This document shows positions 1-7,773 of a stretch of 9,567 nt of DNA, one piece after another. Positions within the stretch are counted from its first letter, which is position 1. Each line of letters begins with the position of its first letter. Source of the stretch: Clostridiaceae bacterium (GTDB taxonomy: Bacteria; Bacillota; Clostridia; Oscillospirales; Acutalibacteraceae); assembly GCA_904501875.1 (NCBI GenBank), contig CAJGCQ010000040.1, positions 1-9,567 on the forward strand. Direction: 5' to 3'. The position numbers and the translations under genes were made by a program. The notes below the pieces were generated by a model. The model was not told the DNA's origin. It searched no databases and worked only from the letters and a program-made list of their open reading frames with translations.

Positions 1-9
1 AAAAAATAA

Positions 10-88
10 CTCCGATACAACTAAAATCGGTTTGTCAAAATGCTTTTATGCGTTTCGACTTTCGATATTCATTATAGCCGTATCGGAG
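10..88 (-). terminator. Widely spaced inverted repeat, possible transcription end of the antiporter gene
   Basis: CTCCGATAC at 10-18 is a perfect inverted repeat of GTATCGGAG at 80-88, with 61 bases between the arms. On the minus strand the second arm is followed by a T-rich run (bases 9 to 1 read TTATTTTTT). On the plus strand the other arm is followed by AG and six T (91-96), so it could act in both directions. A shorter alternative, CCGAT/ATCGG (12-16 with 26-30, 9-base loop), forms a local hairpin just before the minus-strand T run. The position directly after the antiporter stop suggests a terminator, but the loop is far longer than in a classical one. No gene is seen in 1-105. Confidence 0.4.
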
Positions 89-105
89 AGTTTTTTCAAC
101 TATTT

Positions 106-1770
106 TTAAGCTTTAGCTTTTTTGCTGTTAACAAAACGAAGGATAAGCATAAGTACGGTCATAAGCACGATGCCTGTTCCAAGGATTATAAACACATTTT
201 GAACAAAGCCTGCGAGCAGATAGCATACAAGAGAGATGCCCGCTACTGTCAGAGCATATGGCAGCTGTGTTGAAACATGGTTTACATGGTTGCACTGCGC
301 TCCTGTGGAAGCCATAATCGTGGTATCCGAAATCGGTGAGCAATGGTCGCCGCAAACCGCGCCCGCAAGGCAGGCGGAAATGCAGATAACAACCATTGAC
401 GGAATAGCGCCGGTAGAAGAAACATTCGCAAGCTGATTTTCAAATACATCTATGACAATCGGAATAAGAATACCGAAGGTACCCCAAGAGGTGCCTGTGG
501 CAAAAGCAAGACCCACCGCAACTACAAAGAGGATTGCGGGGAGAAGAATCTGAACAGCGGTAGCCGACTCAACAAGTGAAGAAACAAAAGAGCCTGCCTC
601 TAAAAGACCTGTCATTGACTTTAATGCCCAGGCAAAGGTAAGAATAAGTATAGCGGGAACCATCTGTTTAAAGCCCTCGGGAATAGCTTGCATACAGTCA
701 TTAAAGCTTAATACCCTGCGGCAGATATAATAAATAACAATGAGGATTAATGCGGCCATAGAACCGATAGAAAGACCGTAGGCTGCATCACAGTCTGCAA
801 ATGCATCGACAAAGCCGGCGCCCGAGAAGAAGCCGCCCGTGTAAATCATACCCATTACGCAAAGAACAATAAGAAGGATAACGGGAAGTACAAGGTCAAT
901 AACCTTACCCTTTGTTGTAACGGGAGCCTCTGCATCGGAAGAATATGTATTATCCCCTGTTGTGAACAAGTCGCCCTTTGCGGCGTTTTGTTCGTGGGTG
1001 CGCATAGGTCCGTAATCAACATTGAGAGCAGACATAAGTATTATCATTAAAATAGTAAGCAGGGCGTACATATTGTAAGGAATTGTTTTTATAAAGAGTG
1101 AAATACCGTTTACACCCTCAACAGTACCGCTGACTGCCGCCGCCCAAGAGGAAATCGGGGCTATAATACAAATAGGTGCGGCGGTCGCATCTATAAGATA
1201 GGCAAGCTTTGCACGGGAAATCTTGTTAGAATCGGTAACGGGGCGCATAACCGAGCCAACGGTCAAGCAGTTAAAGTAATCGTCAACGAAAATAAGCGCT
1301 CCAAGCCCGAAGGTTGCAAGAGATGCTCCCCTGCGGGTTTTAATCCTTTTTACCGCCCATTCACCGTAAGCACGGCTTCCGCCCGCACGGTTCATAAGCA
1401 CAACAATTATTCCGAGAACAACAAGGAATACAAGTATACCCACATTCCAAGAATCAGAAATATTCTTAATAATACCCTCGTTTACAACGGCATTAAAGAA
1501 TGCGGGAAATCCGCTTCCGAGAGTTGCATCCTCGCCTATAGAAATAGCGGTGGAGGAAAACGTACAAAGCAGTCCGCCTGTTACAATACCAAGAAATAGT
1601 GAAGAATAAACTTCCTTAGTAATGAGTGCCAGTCCTATTGCCACAACTGGCGGCAATAGCGACCAGAGGGAGTTTACAGGGCTTGTTATCGGTGACTGAA
1701 TAAAGCAGAGAACGACAAAAGCCAGCACGATTAGCGCAAAAATGATTTTGCTTAATACACTTTTTTTCAT
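106..1770 (-). CDS. NhaC-family Na+/H+ (or amino-acid/H+) antiporter
   Basis: Polytopic inner-membrane secondary transporter of the NhaC family (Pfam Na_H_antiporter), 554 residues. Known members exchange Na+ for H+, but relatives import lysine, methionine, malate or other solutes, so the substrate is open. A first membrane segment lies at about residues 8-24, with many hydrophobic stretches to the C-terminus and a basic tail. Family hallmarks are FVDDYFNCLTVGSVMRP (161-177), a glycine/threonine-rich FATGTSWGTFGI stretch (about 423-434) and GDHCSPISDTT (474-484), followed by a conserved NHVNHVSTQLPYA region. A hydrophilic loop lies at about 255-290. The ATG at 1770 is chosen because AGGAGG sits 7 bases upstream; the frame stays open to a GTG at 1878, but that codon lies inside the promoter. 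The gene is separated from the upstream operon and has its own promoter and a terminator in its leader. Confidence 0.9.
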   Translation of the reverse strand: MKKSVLSKIIFALIVLAFVVLCFIQSPITSPVNSLWSLLPPVVAIGLALITKEVYSSLFLGIVTGGLLCTFSSTAISIGEDATLGSGFPAFFNAVVNEGIIKNISDSWNVGILVFLVVLGIIVVLMNRAGGSRAYGEWAVKRIKTRRGASLATFGLGALIFVDDYFNCLTVGSVMRPVTDSNKISRAKLAYLIDATAAPICIIAPISSWAAAVSGTVEGVNGISLFIKTIPYNMYALLTILMIILMSALNVDYGPMRTHEQNAAKGDLFTTGDNTYSSDAEAPVTTKGKVIDLVLPVILLIVLCVMGMIYTGGFFSGAGFVDAFADCDAAYGLSIGSMAALILIVIYYICRRVLSFNDCMQAIPEGFKQMVPAILILTFAWALKSMTGLLEAGSFVSSLVESATAVQILLPAILFVVAVGLAFATGTSWGTFGILIPIVIDVFENQLANVSSTGAIPSMVVICISACLAGAVCGDHCSPISDTTIMASTGAQCNHVNHVSTQLPYALTVAGISLVCYLLAGFVQNVFIILGTGIVLMTVLMLILRFVNSKKAKA

Positions 1771-1777
1771 TTTTTTA

Positions 1778-1783
1778 CCTCCT
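1778..1783 (-). promoter_or_regulatory. Ribosome binding site of the antiporter gene
   Basis: Consensus AGGAGG on the minus strand, 7 bases before the ATG at 1768-1770. It decides the start of the antiporter. It lies just downstream of the terminator T run and is not part of the terminator stem, so any control by that hairpin would be of transcription rather than of ribosome access. Confidence 0.85.
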
Positions 1784-1793
1784 GAAAATAAAG

Positions 1794-1829
1794 AAAAAAA
1801 GCCGTGACTGCTTGATAAGCAATCACGGC
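1794..1829 (-). terminator. Intrinsic terminator inside the antiporter leader
   Basis: On the minus strand bases 1829-1801 form a near-perfect hairpin: GCCGTGA, a T-G wobble, TGCTT, loop ATC, AAGCA, TCACGGC. That is 13 pairs with a 3-base loop. It is followed directly by seven T (1800-1794), then CTTTATTTT. The plus-strand side has no T run after the hairpin, so it works only on the minus strand. It lies about 100 bases after the PHP stop and 24 bases before the antiporter start codon's first base region, downstream of the putative antiporter promoter. It can end read-through from the ftsH-PHP operon and would also have to be passed by antiporter transcripts. Confidence 0.85.
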
Positions 1830-1868
1830 AAATGCCTGAAAATGATATGTACAAGCTAATACAAAATG

Positions 1869-1897
1869 ATAATATCACAGTATATTAGACTTGTCAA
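1869..1897 (-). promoter_or_regulatory. Sigma-A-type promoter for the antiporter gene
   Basis: On the minus strand a perfect TTGACA -35 box (1892-1897) is separated by 17 bases from TATTAT (1869-1874), which is preceded by TGA, an extended -10 signature. Transcription would begin near 1862, leaving a leader of about 90 bases before the ATG at 1770. Only about 33 bases of it precede the terminator hairpin. It lies wholly between the PHP stop and the antiporter start. Confidence 0.75.
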
Positions 1898-1927
1898 CAA
1901 AAAATTAATAATCTGTTCAAAATTAGC

Positions 1928-2635
1928 TTATAAGGATTTAACTTGTCCGTTAATACAAAGGGAGAAATTACCGCTTTTAAGGATTTTCACAAGCTCATCT
2001 ATATCTTCAATAGGCTTTTCGGTAAATATGCCCGCCTTACCTATTCTGTCACTATTTGCTTCATGAATATCTCCGCCGGAGGTCATAAGCTTATTAAAAC
2101 TGCGAGCATACTCAAAAGCTTTCTGGTTTTCCTCATCGTAATTGCAGGAATTATAAATTTCAACCCCGTCAGCGCAGTAAAGCTCGGGCTGAACTGTAGA
2201 GTCGATATATTCCCGTTCTCTGTACGGATGCGCCTGAACAACCAAGCAACCTGCGTTTTGCAAAAGCTTGCAAATATCCTCTACGGGCATACCCTCAATC
2301 TCGGGATGCTCATAAAGAAATTCCCTGTGAAGACCGTAAAACAGTATGTCGTGACCGCCGGCATAGGAATATTCGGCACCGAAAAATACCTTAAAGCCCT
2401 CATATTCCTCCGCCGCCTTTGCCGCACGCTGATAAGCTATAAAATACCTATCAACCCTTTCCCGCCAAGGAAGCTCTCTTGGGACAGGGGTAGAGTTACA
2501 GCCGCAGATAAAATGATCGGTAATAACAATCCCGTTATATCCTTTTTCGGCGTATGCCTTTACCTGCTCCTCGGGAGCGCTTCGCCCGCAACAGCTGCTT
2601 ACACTTGTATGAACATGTAAATCATACTTATACAT
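1928..2635 (-). CDS. PHP-domain metal-dependent phosphoesterase
   Basis: Cytoplasmic protein of 235 residues in the PHP (polymerase and histidinol phosphatase) family, which uses two or three metal ions to hydrolyse phosphoesters. Visible metal ligands are DLHVHT (5-10), TDH (39-41), the Glu of GAEY (88), AHP (135-137) and GDIH (188-191), the expected order and spacing for an intact PHP domain. There is no polymerase or other fused domain, signal peptide or membrane segment. Relatives include histidinol phosphatase, polysaccharide-linked tyrosine phosphatases and 3',5'-nucleotide phosphatases; nothing here decides among them, and no histidine genes are adjacent. GAGGAA lies 5 bases before the ATG. 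The gene follows ftsH by 24 bases, so it is probably the last gene of the operon. Confidence 0.85.
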   Translation of the reverse strand: MYKYDLHVHTSVSSCCGRSAPEEQVKAYAEKGYNGIVITDHFICGCNSTPVPRELPWRERVDRYFIAYQRAAKAAEEYEGFKVFFGAEYSYAGGHDILFYGLHREFLYEHPEIEGMPVEDICKLLQNAGCLVVQAHPYREREYIDSTVQPELYCADGVEIYNSCNYDEENQKAFEYARSFNKLMTSGGDIHEANSDRIGKAGIFTEKPIEDIDELVKILKSGNFSLCINGQVKSL

Positions 2636-2659
2636 AAGAATTCCTCAAACCTTAAATAA

Positions 2660-4510
2660 TTAAACTGCTAATGTCGGTGTCTCCATTATTGCACGGAAGT
2701 CCTCGCCCGAAATCTTTTCTTTATCAAAGAGGATTTTAGCAACCTCGTGAAGCTTAGGCATAGCGCCGTTTAAGAGTTCAAGGGCCTTCTTATATTGGTT
2801 CATAACAACCGACTCAATTTCCTCATCGATTACAGCGGCGGTCTTCTCGGAATAGTTGGGAGTTGAAGAGAAATCACGGCCTAAGAAGACCTCGTTATCG
2901 TCGTGACCGTAGGTTACAAGCCCCAATTTATCACTCATACCGAACTTTGTTACCATCTTGCGGGCGAGGTCGGTGGCTCTTTCAATATCGTTAGAAGCTC
3001 CTGTGCAAACATCGTTTTGTGTGAGCTGTTCTGCCGCTCTGCCACCCAACAAGGAGCAAATCTGCTCTAATATCTGATTTTTTGAAGTATGGCCCTTTTC
3101 GTCAACCGGCAGATACATTGTATATCCTGCCGCCATACCTCGCTGAATAATAGAAATCTGGTGAACGGGGTCTTGAGTTGGCAGGAAGTAGGATACTACC
3201 GCATGACCCGCCTCGTGATAAGCAGTTACCATCTTATCCTTATCCGAAACGATATGGGACTTCTTCTCTGCGCCCATTACCACCTTGATGGTAGCCTCCT
3301 CGATTTCCTCTTGGGTAATCGCCTTTTTACCGTGGCGAACCGCAAGAAGCGCCGATTCATTTAAGAGGTTTGCAAGGTCTGCGCCTGTAAAGCCCGAGGT
3401 GGATTTTGCTATAGTGGCAAGGTTTACATCGGGGCCTAAGGGCTTTCCTCTTGAGTGTACCTTTAAGATTTCCTCTCTGCCCTTTACATCGGGGTAGTTT
3501 ACGGTAATCTGGCGGTCAAAGCGGCCGGGTCTTAACAGCGCCTTATCAAGTATATCGGGGCGGTTTGTAGCTGCCATTACGATAACGCCCTCGTTTGTGC
3601 CAAAGCCGTCCATTTCAACAAGCATTTGGTTCAGGGTTTGCTCACGCTCATCGTGACCGCCGCCGAGACCCGCACCACGCTGACGGCCCACCGCATCAAT
3701 TTCATCTATAAATATGATTGCGGGGGCTGCCTTTTTAGCCTCACCGAATAAATCACGCACACGGGAAGCACCGACGCCTACAAACATTTCAACAAAGTCA
3801 GAGCCGGAAATCGAGAAAAACGGCACTCCCGCCTCTCCCGCAACAGCTCTTGCCAAGAGGGTTTTACCCGTTCCAGGAGGGCCTACAAGCAAAACGCCCT
3901 TAGGAATCTTTGCGCCAAGCTCATTGTACTTTTTGGGGTCTTTAAGGAAATCGACTATCTCAGCCATTTCCTCCTTTTCCTCGTCAGCGCCCGCAACATC
4001 AGCAAAGGTAGTTTTCTTTTTACCGTCGTCCTTTCTGACCTTTGCCTTTCCGAAGCCCATGGTCTTGTCCGCCCCCATTGAGGCGTTCATACGCTTCATT
4101 ATGAATATCCAGAAGACAACCATAATGGCAATCATGAGGACTGTGGGCAAAAGATTCATAATCCACGCCGCCTCACCGCCAGACTTATAATCGTATTTAA
4201 TTATTTTATCGGTGCCGCTGTTCTTCTCATTAATCGACATAACGGATTCATTGACATCGTTATAAAAAATCGAAGGGTCGGCAATGGTATAGTGGTATTT
4301 TTTGCCGTCGTCACGCTTGGTATAAACAAGGTCGCCGCTGTAAAGGTTAAGTTCAAATTCGGAAATTTCATTATCCTTAACCATATCGACAATCTCGTAA
4401 TACTTTGTCTCAACTGTGTTTTTTGAAAGATAGGAAACCGAAAGTATAGCAACAATAAAAACAATCGGTATACCTATAAACAAAAGCACATTTTTTAAAT
4501 TCTTGTTCAA
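2660..4510 (-). CDS. ftsH: FtsH ATP-dependent membrane zinc metalloprotease
   Basis: Membrane-anchored AAA+ protease of 616 residues that extracts and degrades damaged membrane proteins and regulatory proteins as a hexamer. Membrane segments lie at about 8-28 and 114-138, flanking a small extracytoplasmic domain. The AAA module shows Walker A GPPGTGKT (210-217), pore motif FVG (243-245), Walker B IIFIDEIDA (265-273) and the second region of homology with RPGRFDR (327-333). The protease domain has the zinc site HEAGH (432-436), with a likely third ligand Asp508 in SNDIERAT. Length is normal and all catalytic residues are present. The start is TTG (4508-4510), supported by AAAGGAG 10 bases upstream; no in-frame ATG precedes the first membrane segment. 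The Shine-Dalgarno nearly abuts the hpt stop (18-base gap). In Bacillus, TilS and HprT have been reported to activate ftsH, and the same trio is adjacent here. Confidence 0.97.
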   Translation of the reverse strand: MNKNLKNVLLFIGIPIVFIVAILSVSYLSKNTVETKYYEIVDMVKDNEISEFELNLYSGDLVYTKRDDGKKYHYTIADPSIFYNDVNESVMSINEKNSGTDKIIKYDYKSGGEAAWIMNLLPTVLMIAIMVVFWIFIMKRMNASMGADKTMGFGKAKVRKDDGKKKTTFADVAGADEEKEEMAEIVDFLKDPKKYNELGAKIPKGVLLVGPPGTGKTLLARAVAGEAGVPFFSISGSDFVEMFVGVGASRVRDLFGEAKKAAPAIIFIDEIDAVGRQRGAGLGGGHDEREQTLNQMLVEMDGFGTNEGVIVMAATNRPDILDKALLRPGRFDRQITVNYPDVKGREEILKVHSRGKPLGPDVNLATIAKSTSGFTGADLANLLNESALLAVRHGKKAITQEEIEEATIKVVMGAEKKSHIVSDKDKMVTAYHEAGHAVVSYFLPTQDPVHQISIIQRGMAAGYTMYLPVDEKGHTSKNQILEQICSLLGGRAAEQLTQNDVCTGASNDIERATDLARKMVTKFGMSDKLGLVTYGHDDNEVFLGRDFSSTPNYSEKTAAVIDEEIESVVMNQYKKALELLNGAMPKLHEVAKILFDKEKISGEDFRAIMETPTLAV

Positions 4511-4528
4511 AAAGGGTATGCTCCTTTC

Positions 4529-5074
4529 CTATTTGTCAGCGTAAACCTTGGGCGATAAAACACCGACATAAGGCAAATTTCTGTATTTTTCGTTATAATC
4601 AAGACCGTAGCCTATAACAAACTCATCGGGTATAACCTTACCAAAATAATCGGCTTTAATATCCGCCTGCCTGTTAGCGGGCTTATCAAGAAAAGCGCAC
4701 ACCTTGATGCTTGCGGCATTCCTGTCAAGCAGAACATTTTTAAGGTAAGCGAGTGTAATACCGGAATCGAGAATATCCTCAACCAAAAGTATATCGCAGC
4801 CGTCGGGGTTGATATCAAGATCCTTTTTGAATTTTACAACACCTGAGGTTTTAGTGCCGCTGTATGACGATACCGCCATAAAATCAATCTCGCAGTCACA
4901 GGTAATATTACGCATTAAGTCTGCCATAAATACCACTGCGCCCTTAAGCACGCTTACAAGCAACAGCTTTTTGCCCTTATAGTCCCGTGAGATTTCCTCG
5001 CCTAATCTTGCGCATATTTCTTTAATTTCCTCCTCGGATACGAGGATTTTTTCAACATCTTTGTCAATCGACAT
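4529..5074 (-). CDS. hpt: Hypoxanthine phosphoribosyltransferase
   Basis: Purine-salvage enzyme of 181 residues that joins hypoxanthine (usually also guanine) to PRPP, giving IMP or GMP and pyrophosphate; cytosolic. It shows the pyrophosphate loop LKG (43-45), the flexible SSYSGTKTSG loop (69-78), the PRPP signature VEDILDSGIT (98-107), the base-contacting region DKPANR (130-135), and FVIGYGLDYNEKYRNLP (152-168) typical of bacterial HPRTs. Length matches the family at about 180 residues. The ATG at 5074 is preceded by AGAGG 8 bases upstream, which overlaps the tilS stop codon. It follows tilS by 11 bases and precedes ftsH by 18, the order conserved widely in Bacillota. The product can be named hpt or hprT. 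Confidence 0.96.
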   Translation of the reverse strand: MSIDKDVEKILVSEEEIKEICARLGEEISRDYKGKKLLLVSVLKGAVVFMADLMRNITCDCEIDFMAVSSYSGTKTSGVVKFKKDLDINPDGCDILLVEDILDSGITLAYLKNVLLDRNAASIKVCAFLDKPANRQADIKADYFGKVIPDEFVIGYGLDYNEKYRNLPYVGVLSPKVYADK

Positions 5075-5085
5075 TTTTTCAACCT

Positions 5086-6399
5086 CTAATCATTAATTTT
5101 GCTCTGTGAAGCGTTAATTATCATAATATCACGAGAATTCTTTGTGACTGCGCATCTCTGTGCAACACCTATTCCGAAAATCCAGATAACTCCCGAATCG
5201 TCAGCAAGAACAGGAAGAGTGTCTCTAAGCTCGGTGGGCACACGATACTCATTCATAAGCTTTTTAAGGGATTTTGTGCAGCCCCGCCCCACAAGTCTTA
5301 TACTGTCTCCTGCCTGCCTTGTCCTTAATACCGATTTTCCTATAATTTTATCACAGTCAAGAGAATTATTTAATAACAAATTATTAATTTTTTCGCCGTT
5401 TGTAAACAAATCGTTAATACGGCGCTCGGTTTTAACCTTAAATTCAAAATTTTTAGCGTTTTTTTCTTTTTGTTTGGTTATAAACAGTCTTCCGTCTTTT
5501 ATCTCGGCATAAAAACCTAAAGGAAGACCCGTTCTTCCCCTCGCTCCACATATTCTGTAAATTTCCGAAATATGCAAATTGTCAAGGGATAATTCGTCAG
5601 CAGAAATTTCCGCAAACTTTTTTATGGCTCTTTTTGCAATAGGCGCTTTCGGCAGAGAGGATACATCAAGTCCTCCCCCGCTTAAATTTTCATACAAATA
5701 TCTATCCGCACATTCCTCTAAAAATAAACTATCCTCGGATAATTCCGACGCTGCTCTTACCGCCGCTCTTTCAGCACTCGGGTTAATCTCCTTTAAAACA
5801 GGGATAACCCTATGCCTGATTTTATTGCGTGTATAATCATCGGATAGGTTTGTTGAATCGGTGACATATCGTATATTGTTATTTTTGCAGTAGGTCTCAA
5901 CGTCTTCCCGTGTGCATAAAATCAAGGGTCTTATAAAAATTCCCCGTTTAGGCGGTATTCCGCAAAGTCCTTTGAGTGCAGAGCCCCTTGTAAGGTTAAA
6001 AAGCAGAGTTTCAAGGTTATCGCTTGCAGTGTGAGCGGTTGCGACCGCACCCTTGCTTACCCGAGACAGAAAGTCATATCTTACCTCTCTTGCGGCAAGC
6101 TCGGTGCTTAATTTTCTTTCCCGTGCAAAGCTGAGAACATCAATTCTCTCACAAGAAAGCGGTACACCTAATTTTTCACACTGCTTTTTTACAAATTCCT
6201 CGTCTCTTAGCGCCTCGTCTCCCCTAATCATATGGTTAAGGTGAGCTGCAAAGAGATTAATACCGAGCTTTTCTCTGAGATTAAACAGCGCATATAAAAG
6301 GGACATTGAGTCCGCCCCGCCGGAAAGGGCAACGGTCACCTCTTTTGTGTCTTGTAAAAGAGAAAACCGTTCTATCGCAGTTAAAACCGATTTTTCCAT
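5086..6399 (-). CDS. tilS: tRNA(Ile)-lysidine synthetase TilS
   Basis: N-type ATP pyrophosphatase of 437 residues that attaches lysine to C34 of the CAU-anticodon tRNA-Ile, changing its charging from Met to Ile and its reading from AUG to AUA; essential in most bacteria. The PP-loop SGGADS is at 26-31, followed by HLNHMIRGDEA (53-63), the family segment HTASDNLETLLFNLTRGS (123-140), and RNKIRHRVIP (191-200). The TilS C-terminal domain is recognised by RTRQAGDSIRL (359-369), KSLKKLMNEYRVP (376-388) and the WIFGIGVAQR end (406-415). Length is like B. subtilis TilS. Its ATG overlaps the dnaB stop by one base (TAATG), and no strong Shine-Dalgarno is visible, so translation is probably coupled to dnaB. 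Confidence 0.96.
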   Translation of the reverse strand: MEKSVLTAIERFSLLQDTKEVTVALSGGADSMSLLYALFNLREKLGINLFAAHLNHMIRGDEALRDEEFVKKQCEKLGVPLSCERIDVLSFARERKLSTELAAREVRYDFLSRVSKGAVATAHTASDNLETLLFNLTRGSALKGLCGIPPKRGIFIRPLILCTREDVETYCKNNNIRYVTDSTNLSDDYTRNKIRHRVIPVLKEINPSAERAAVRAASELSEDSLFLEECADRYLYENLSGGGLDVSSLPKAPIAKRAIKKFAEISADELSLDNLHISEIYRICGARGRTGLPLGFYAEIKDGRLFITKQKEKNAKNFEFKVKTERRINDLFTNGEKINNLLLNNSLDCDKIIGKSVLRTRQAGDSIRLVGRGCTKSLKKLMNEYRVPTELRDTLPVLADDSGVIWIFGIGVAQRCAVTKNSRDIMIINASQSKIND

Positions 6400-7769
6400 T
6401 ATCTAAACACATCCACAGAGGTAAATCTTGTAAACTGACCGTCCCAATGCAGGTCAACCGTGCCGATTTCGCCATGGCGGTTTTTAGCGACAATGCACTC
6501 TGCTCTTGTTTCGTCGCTCCTATCCTCATCGTCCGACTTTTCGTTGTCATAATACGCCTCACGGTAGAGAAAAAGCACTATATCGGCGTCCTGCTCGATA
6601 GAGCCTGATTCTCTAAGGTCCGAAAGGGCGGGTCTGTGGGATTTTCCCTTGGTTTCGGTGCCGCGGGAAAGCTGAGCGCAGGCGATAACAGGGACTTTAA
6701 GGTCCTTTGCCATAATTTTAAGATTTCGGGTTATTTCCGAAACCTCCTGAACACGGTTTTCGGTAGAGCGTGCCGACTTCATAAGACCTAAATAGTCTAC
6801 CACAACAAGGTCAAGCTGTTTCATTCGGCGTAACTTCGCCTTCATTTCGGGCACGGTTATTGAAGAGGTTTCGTCAAAATAGATATTAGCCTTTGAAAGG
6901 GCGTCACCCGCTTGGGCGAGTCTTGTCCACTCGTCGTCATCAAGCTCGCCTGTCCTTAGCTTTTCACTCTTAATTCCCGCTTCGCTTGACAACATTCGTT
7001 GTGCTAATTGGTCCCTGGTCATTTCGAGGGAGAAAAAGCATACGGTTTTTCCCGTATTCATAGCGACATTTCTTACAATGTTAAGGGCGAACGAGGTTTT
7101 ACCCATACCCGGTCTCGCACCCAAGATAATAAGGTCAGACTTATTAAGGCCCGTTATCATTTTATCAAGCTCGCCGATACCGCAGGGTATGCCCACATAA
7201 TCCGCACGGGTTTCGGGGTCTGCCATTTTAGAAAGGCGGTCATATGTCTCATTTTCGATAACGCTTTTTATGTGGGTAAGACCGCTTATCTCACGCCCTT
7301 GGCGTATTTCAAAAATACGCTGTTCGGCGTTGTCAATCAGTCTGCCCGAGTCTAATTCATTTTCATTTATATCCTTAATAATATCCTGTGCGGCGGTCAT
7401 AAGGGAGCGTGCATAATAGCGCTCACGGATTATTGCGACATATGTAAGCACATTTGCCGCCGAGGGGACGGTCTGGACAAGCTGTGTTAAATATGCCTTG
7501 CCACCCGCCTCGTCATAAACGCCGTCGCTTTTCAATTTTTCAAGGAGAGACACAAAATCTATAGTCTGGCTAAGCTCGTACATAGCCGACATAGCGGAGT
7601 AAATTTCCCTATGCTGGGGGATATAAAAATACTCCGTTTTCATTTGTACGGCAATTTCGTTTAAGCACTGCGGGTCTATTATAACAGAGCCTAAAACCGC
7701 CTGCTCCGCCTCTACAGAATAAGGAAGCCTTCCACCTTCAAGGTCGTAAATAAGCTTTTTGTCCGCCAT
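6399..7769 (-). CDS. dnaB: Replicative DNA helicase DnaB
   Basis: Hexameric 5'-3' helicase that unwinds the replication fork and binds primase, 456 residues (named dnaC in B. subtilis). The N-terminal DnaB domain spans about 13-115 (begins LPYSVEAEQAVLGS), then a linker helix to about 175. The RecA-like motor has Walker A GARPGMGKTS (217-226), SLEM (247-250), Walker B LVVVDYLGLM (321-330), AQLSR (365-369), SDLRESGSIEQDADIV (383-398) and the arginine-finger region KNRHG (429-433). A Gly stands where many DnaB proteins have Gln in DYLQL. No intein is present. The ATG at 7769 is chosen because GGAG lies 7 bases upstream; an in-frame ATG at 7787 would overlap rplI and has no ribosome binding site. 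rplI ends 4 bases upstream. Confidence 0.97.
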   Translation of the reverse strand: MADKKLIYDLEGGRLPYSVEAEQAVLGSVIIDPQCLNEIAVQMKTEYFYIPQHREIYSAMSAMYELSQTIDFVSLLEKLKSDGVYDEAGGKAYLTQLVQTVPSAANVLTYVAIIRERYYARSLMTAAQDIIKDINENELDSGRLIDNAEQRIFEIRQGREISGLTHIKSVIENETYDRLSKMADPETRADYVGIPCGIGELDKMITGLNKSDLIILGARPGMGKTSFALNIVRNVAMNTGKTVCFFSLEMTRDQLAQRMLSSEAGIKSEKLRTGELDDDEWTRLAQAGDALSKANIYFDETSSITVPEMKAKLRRMKQLDLVVVDYLGLMKSARSTENRVQEVSEITRNLKIMAKDLKVPVIACAQLSRGTETKGKSHRPALSDLRESGSIEQDADIVLFLYREAYYDNEKSDDEDRSDETRAECIVAKNRHGEIGTVDLHWDGQFTRFTSVDVFR

Positions 7770-7773
7770 TTTT

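Noticed and set aside
33..38. Minus-strand TTGACA as a promoter -35 box
   Set aside because: No acceptable -10 box lies 16-18 bases downstream; that position falls in the TATCGGAG arm.
40..273. 77-codon plus-strand frame at the window's left end
   Set aside because: It overlaps the conserved 3' part of the antiporter gene on the other strand and its product resembles nothing known.
1771..1862. Lysine, S-box or preQ1 riboswitch in the antiporter leader
   Set aside because: The leader before the terminator is only about 33 bases and shows no aptamer core that I recognise.
1771..1878. Upstream GTG start giving a 590-residue antiporter
   Set aside because: The GTG lies within the promoter and the extra 36 residues would be encoded by the terminator hairpin. 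The ATG at 1770 has AGGAGG at 7 bases.
1943..2620. 225-codon plus-strand frame opposite the PHP gene
   Set aside because: It is a shadow of the PHP gene, which has intact metal-binding motifs and a ribosome binding site; the opposite product has no recognisable domain.
3714..4190. 158-codon plus-strand frame opposite ftsH
   Set aside because: It lies opposite the conserved AAA domain of FtsH, its composition is low-complexity and it has no supporting start signal.
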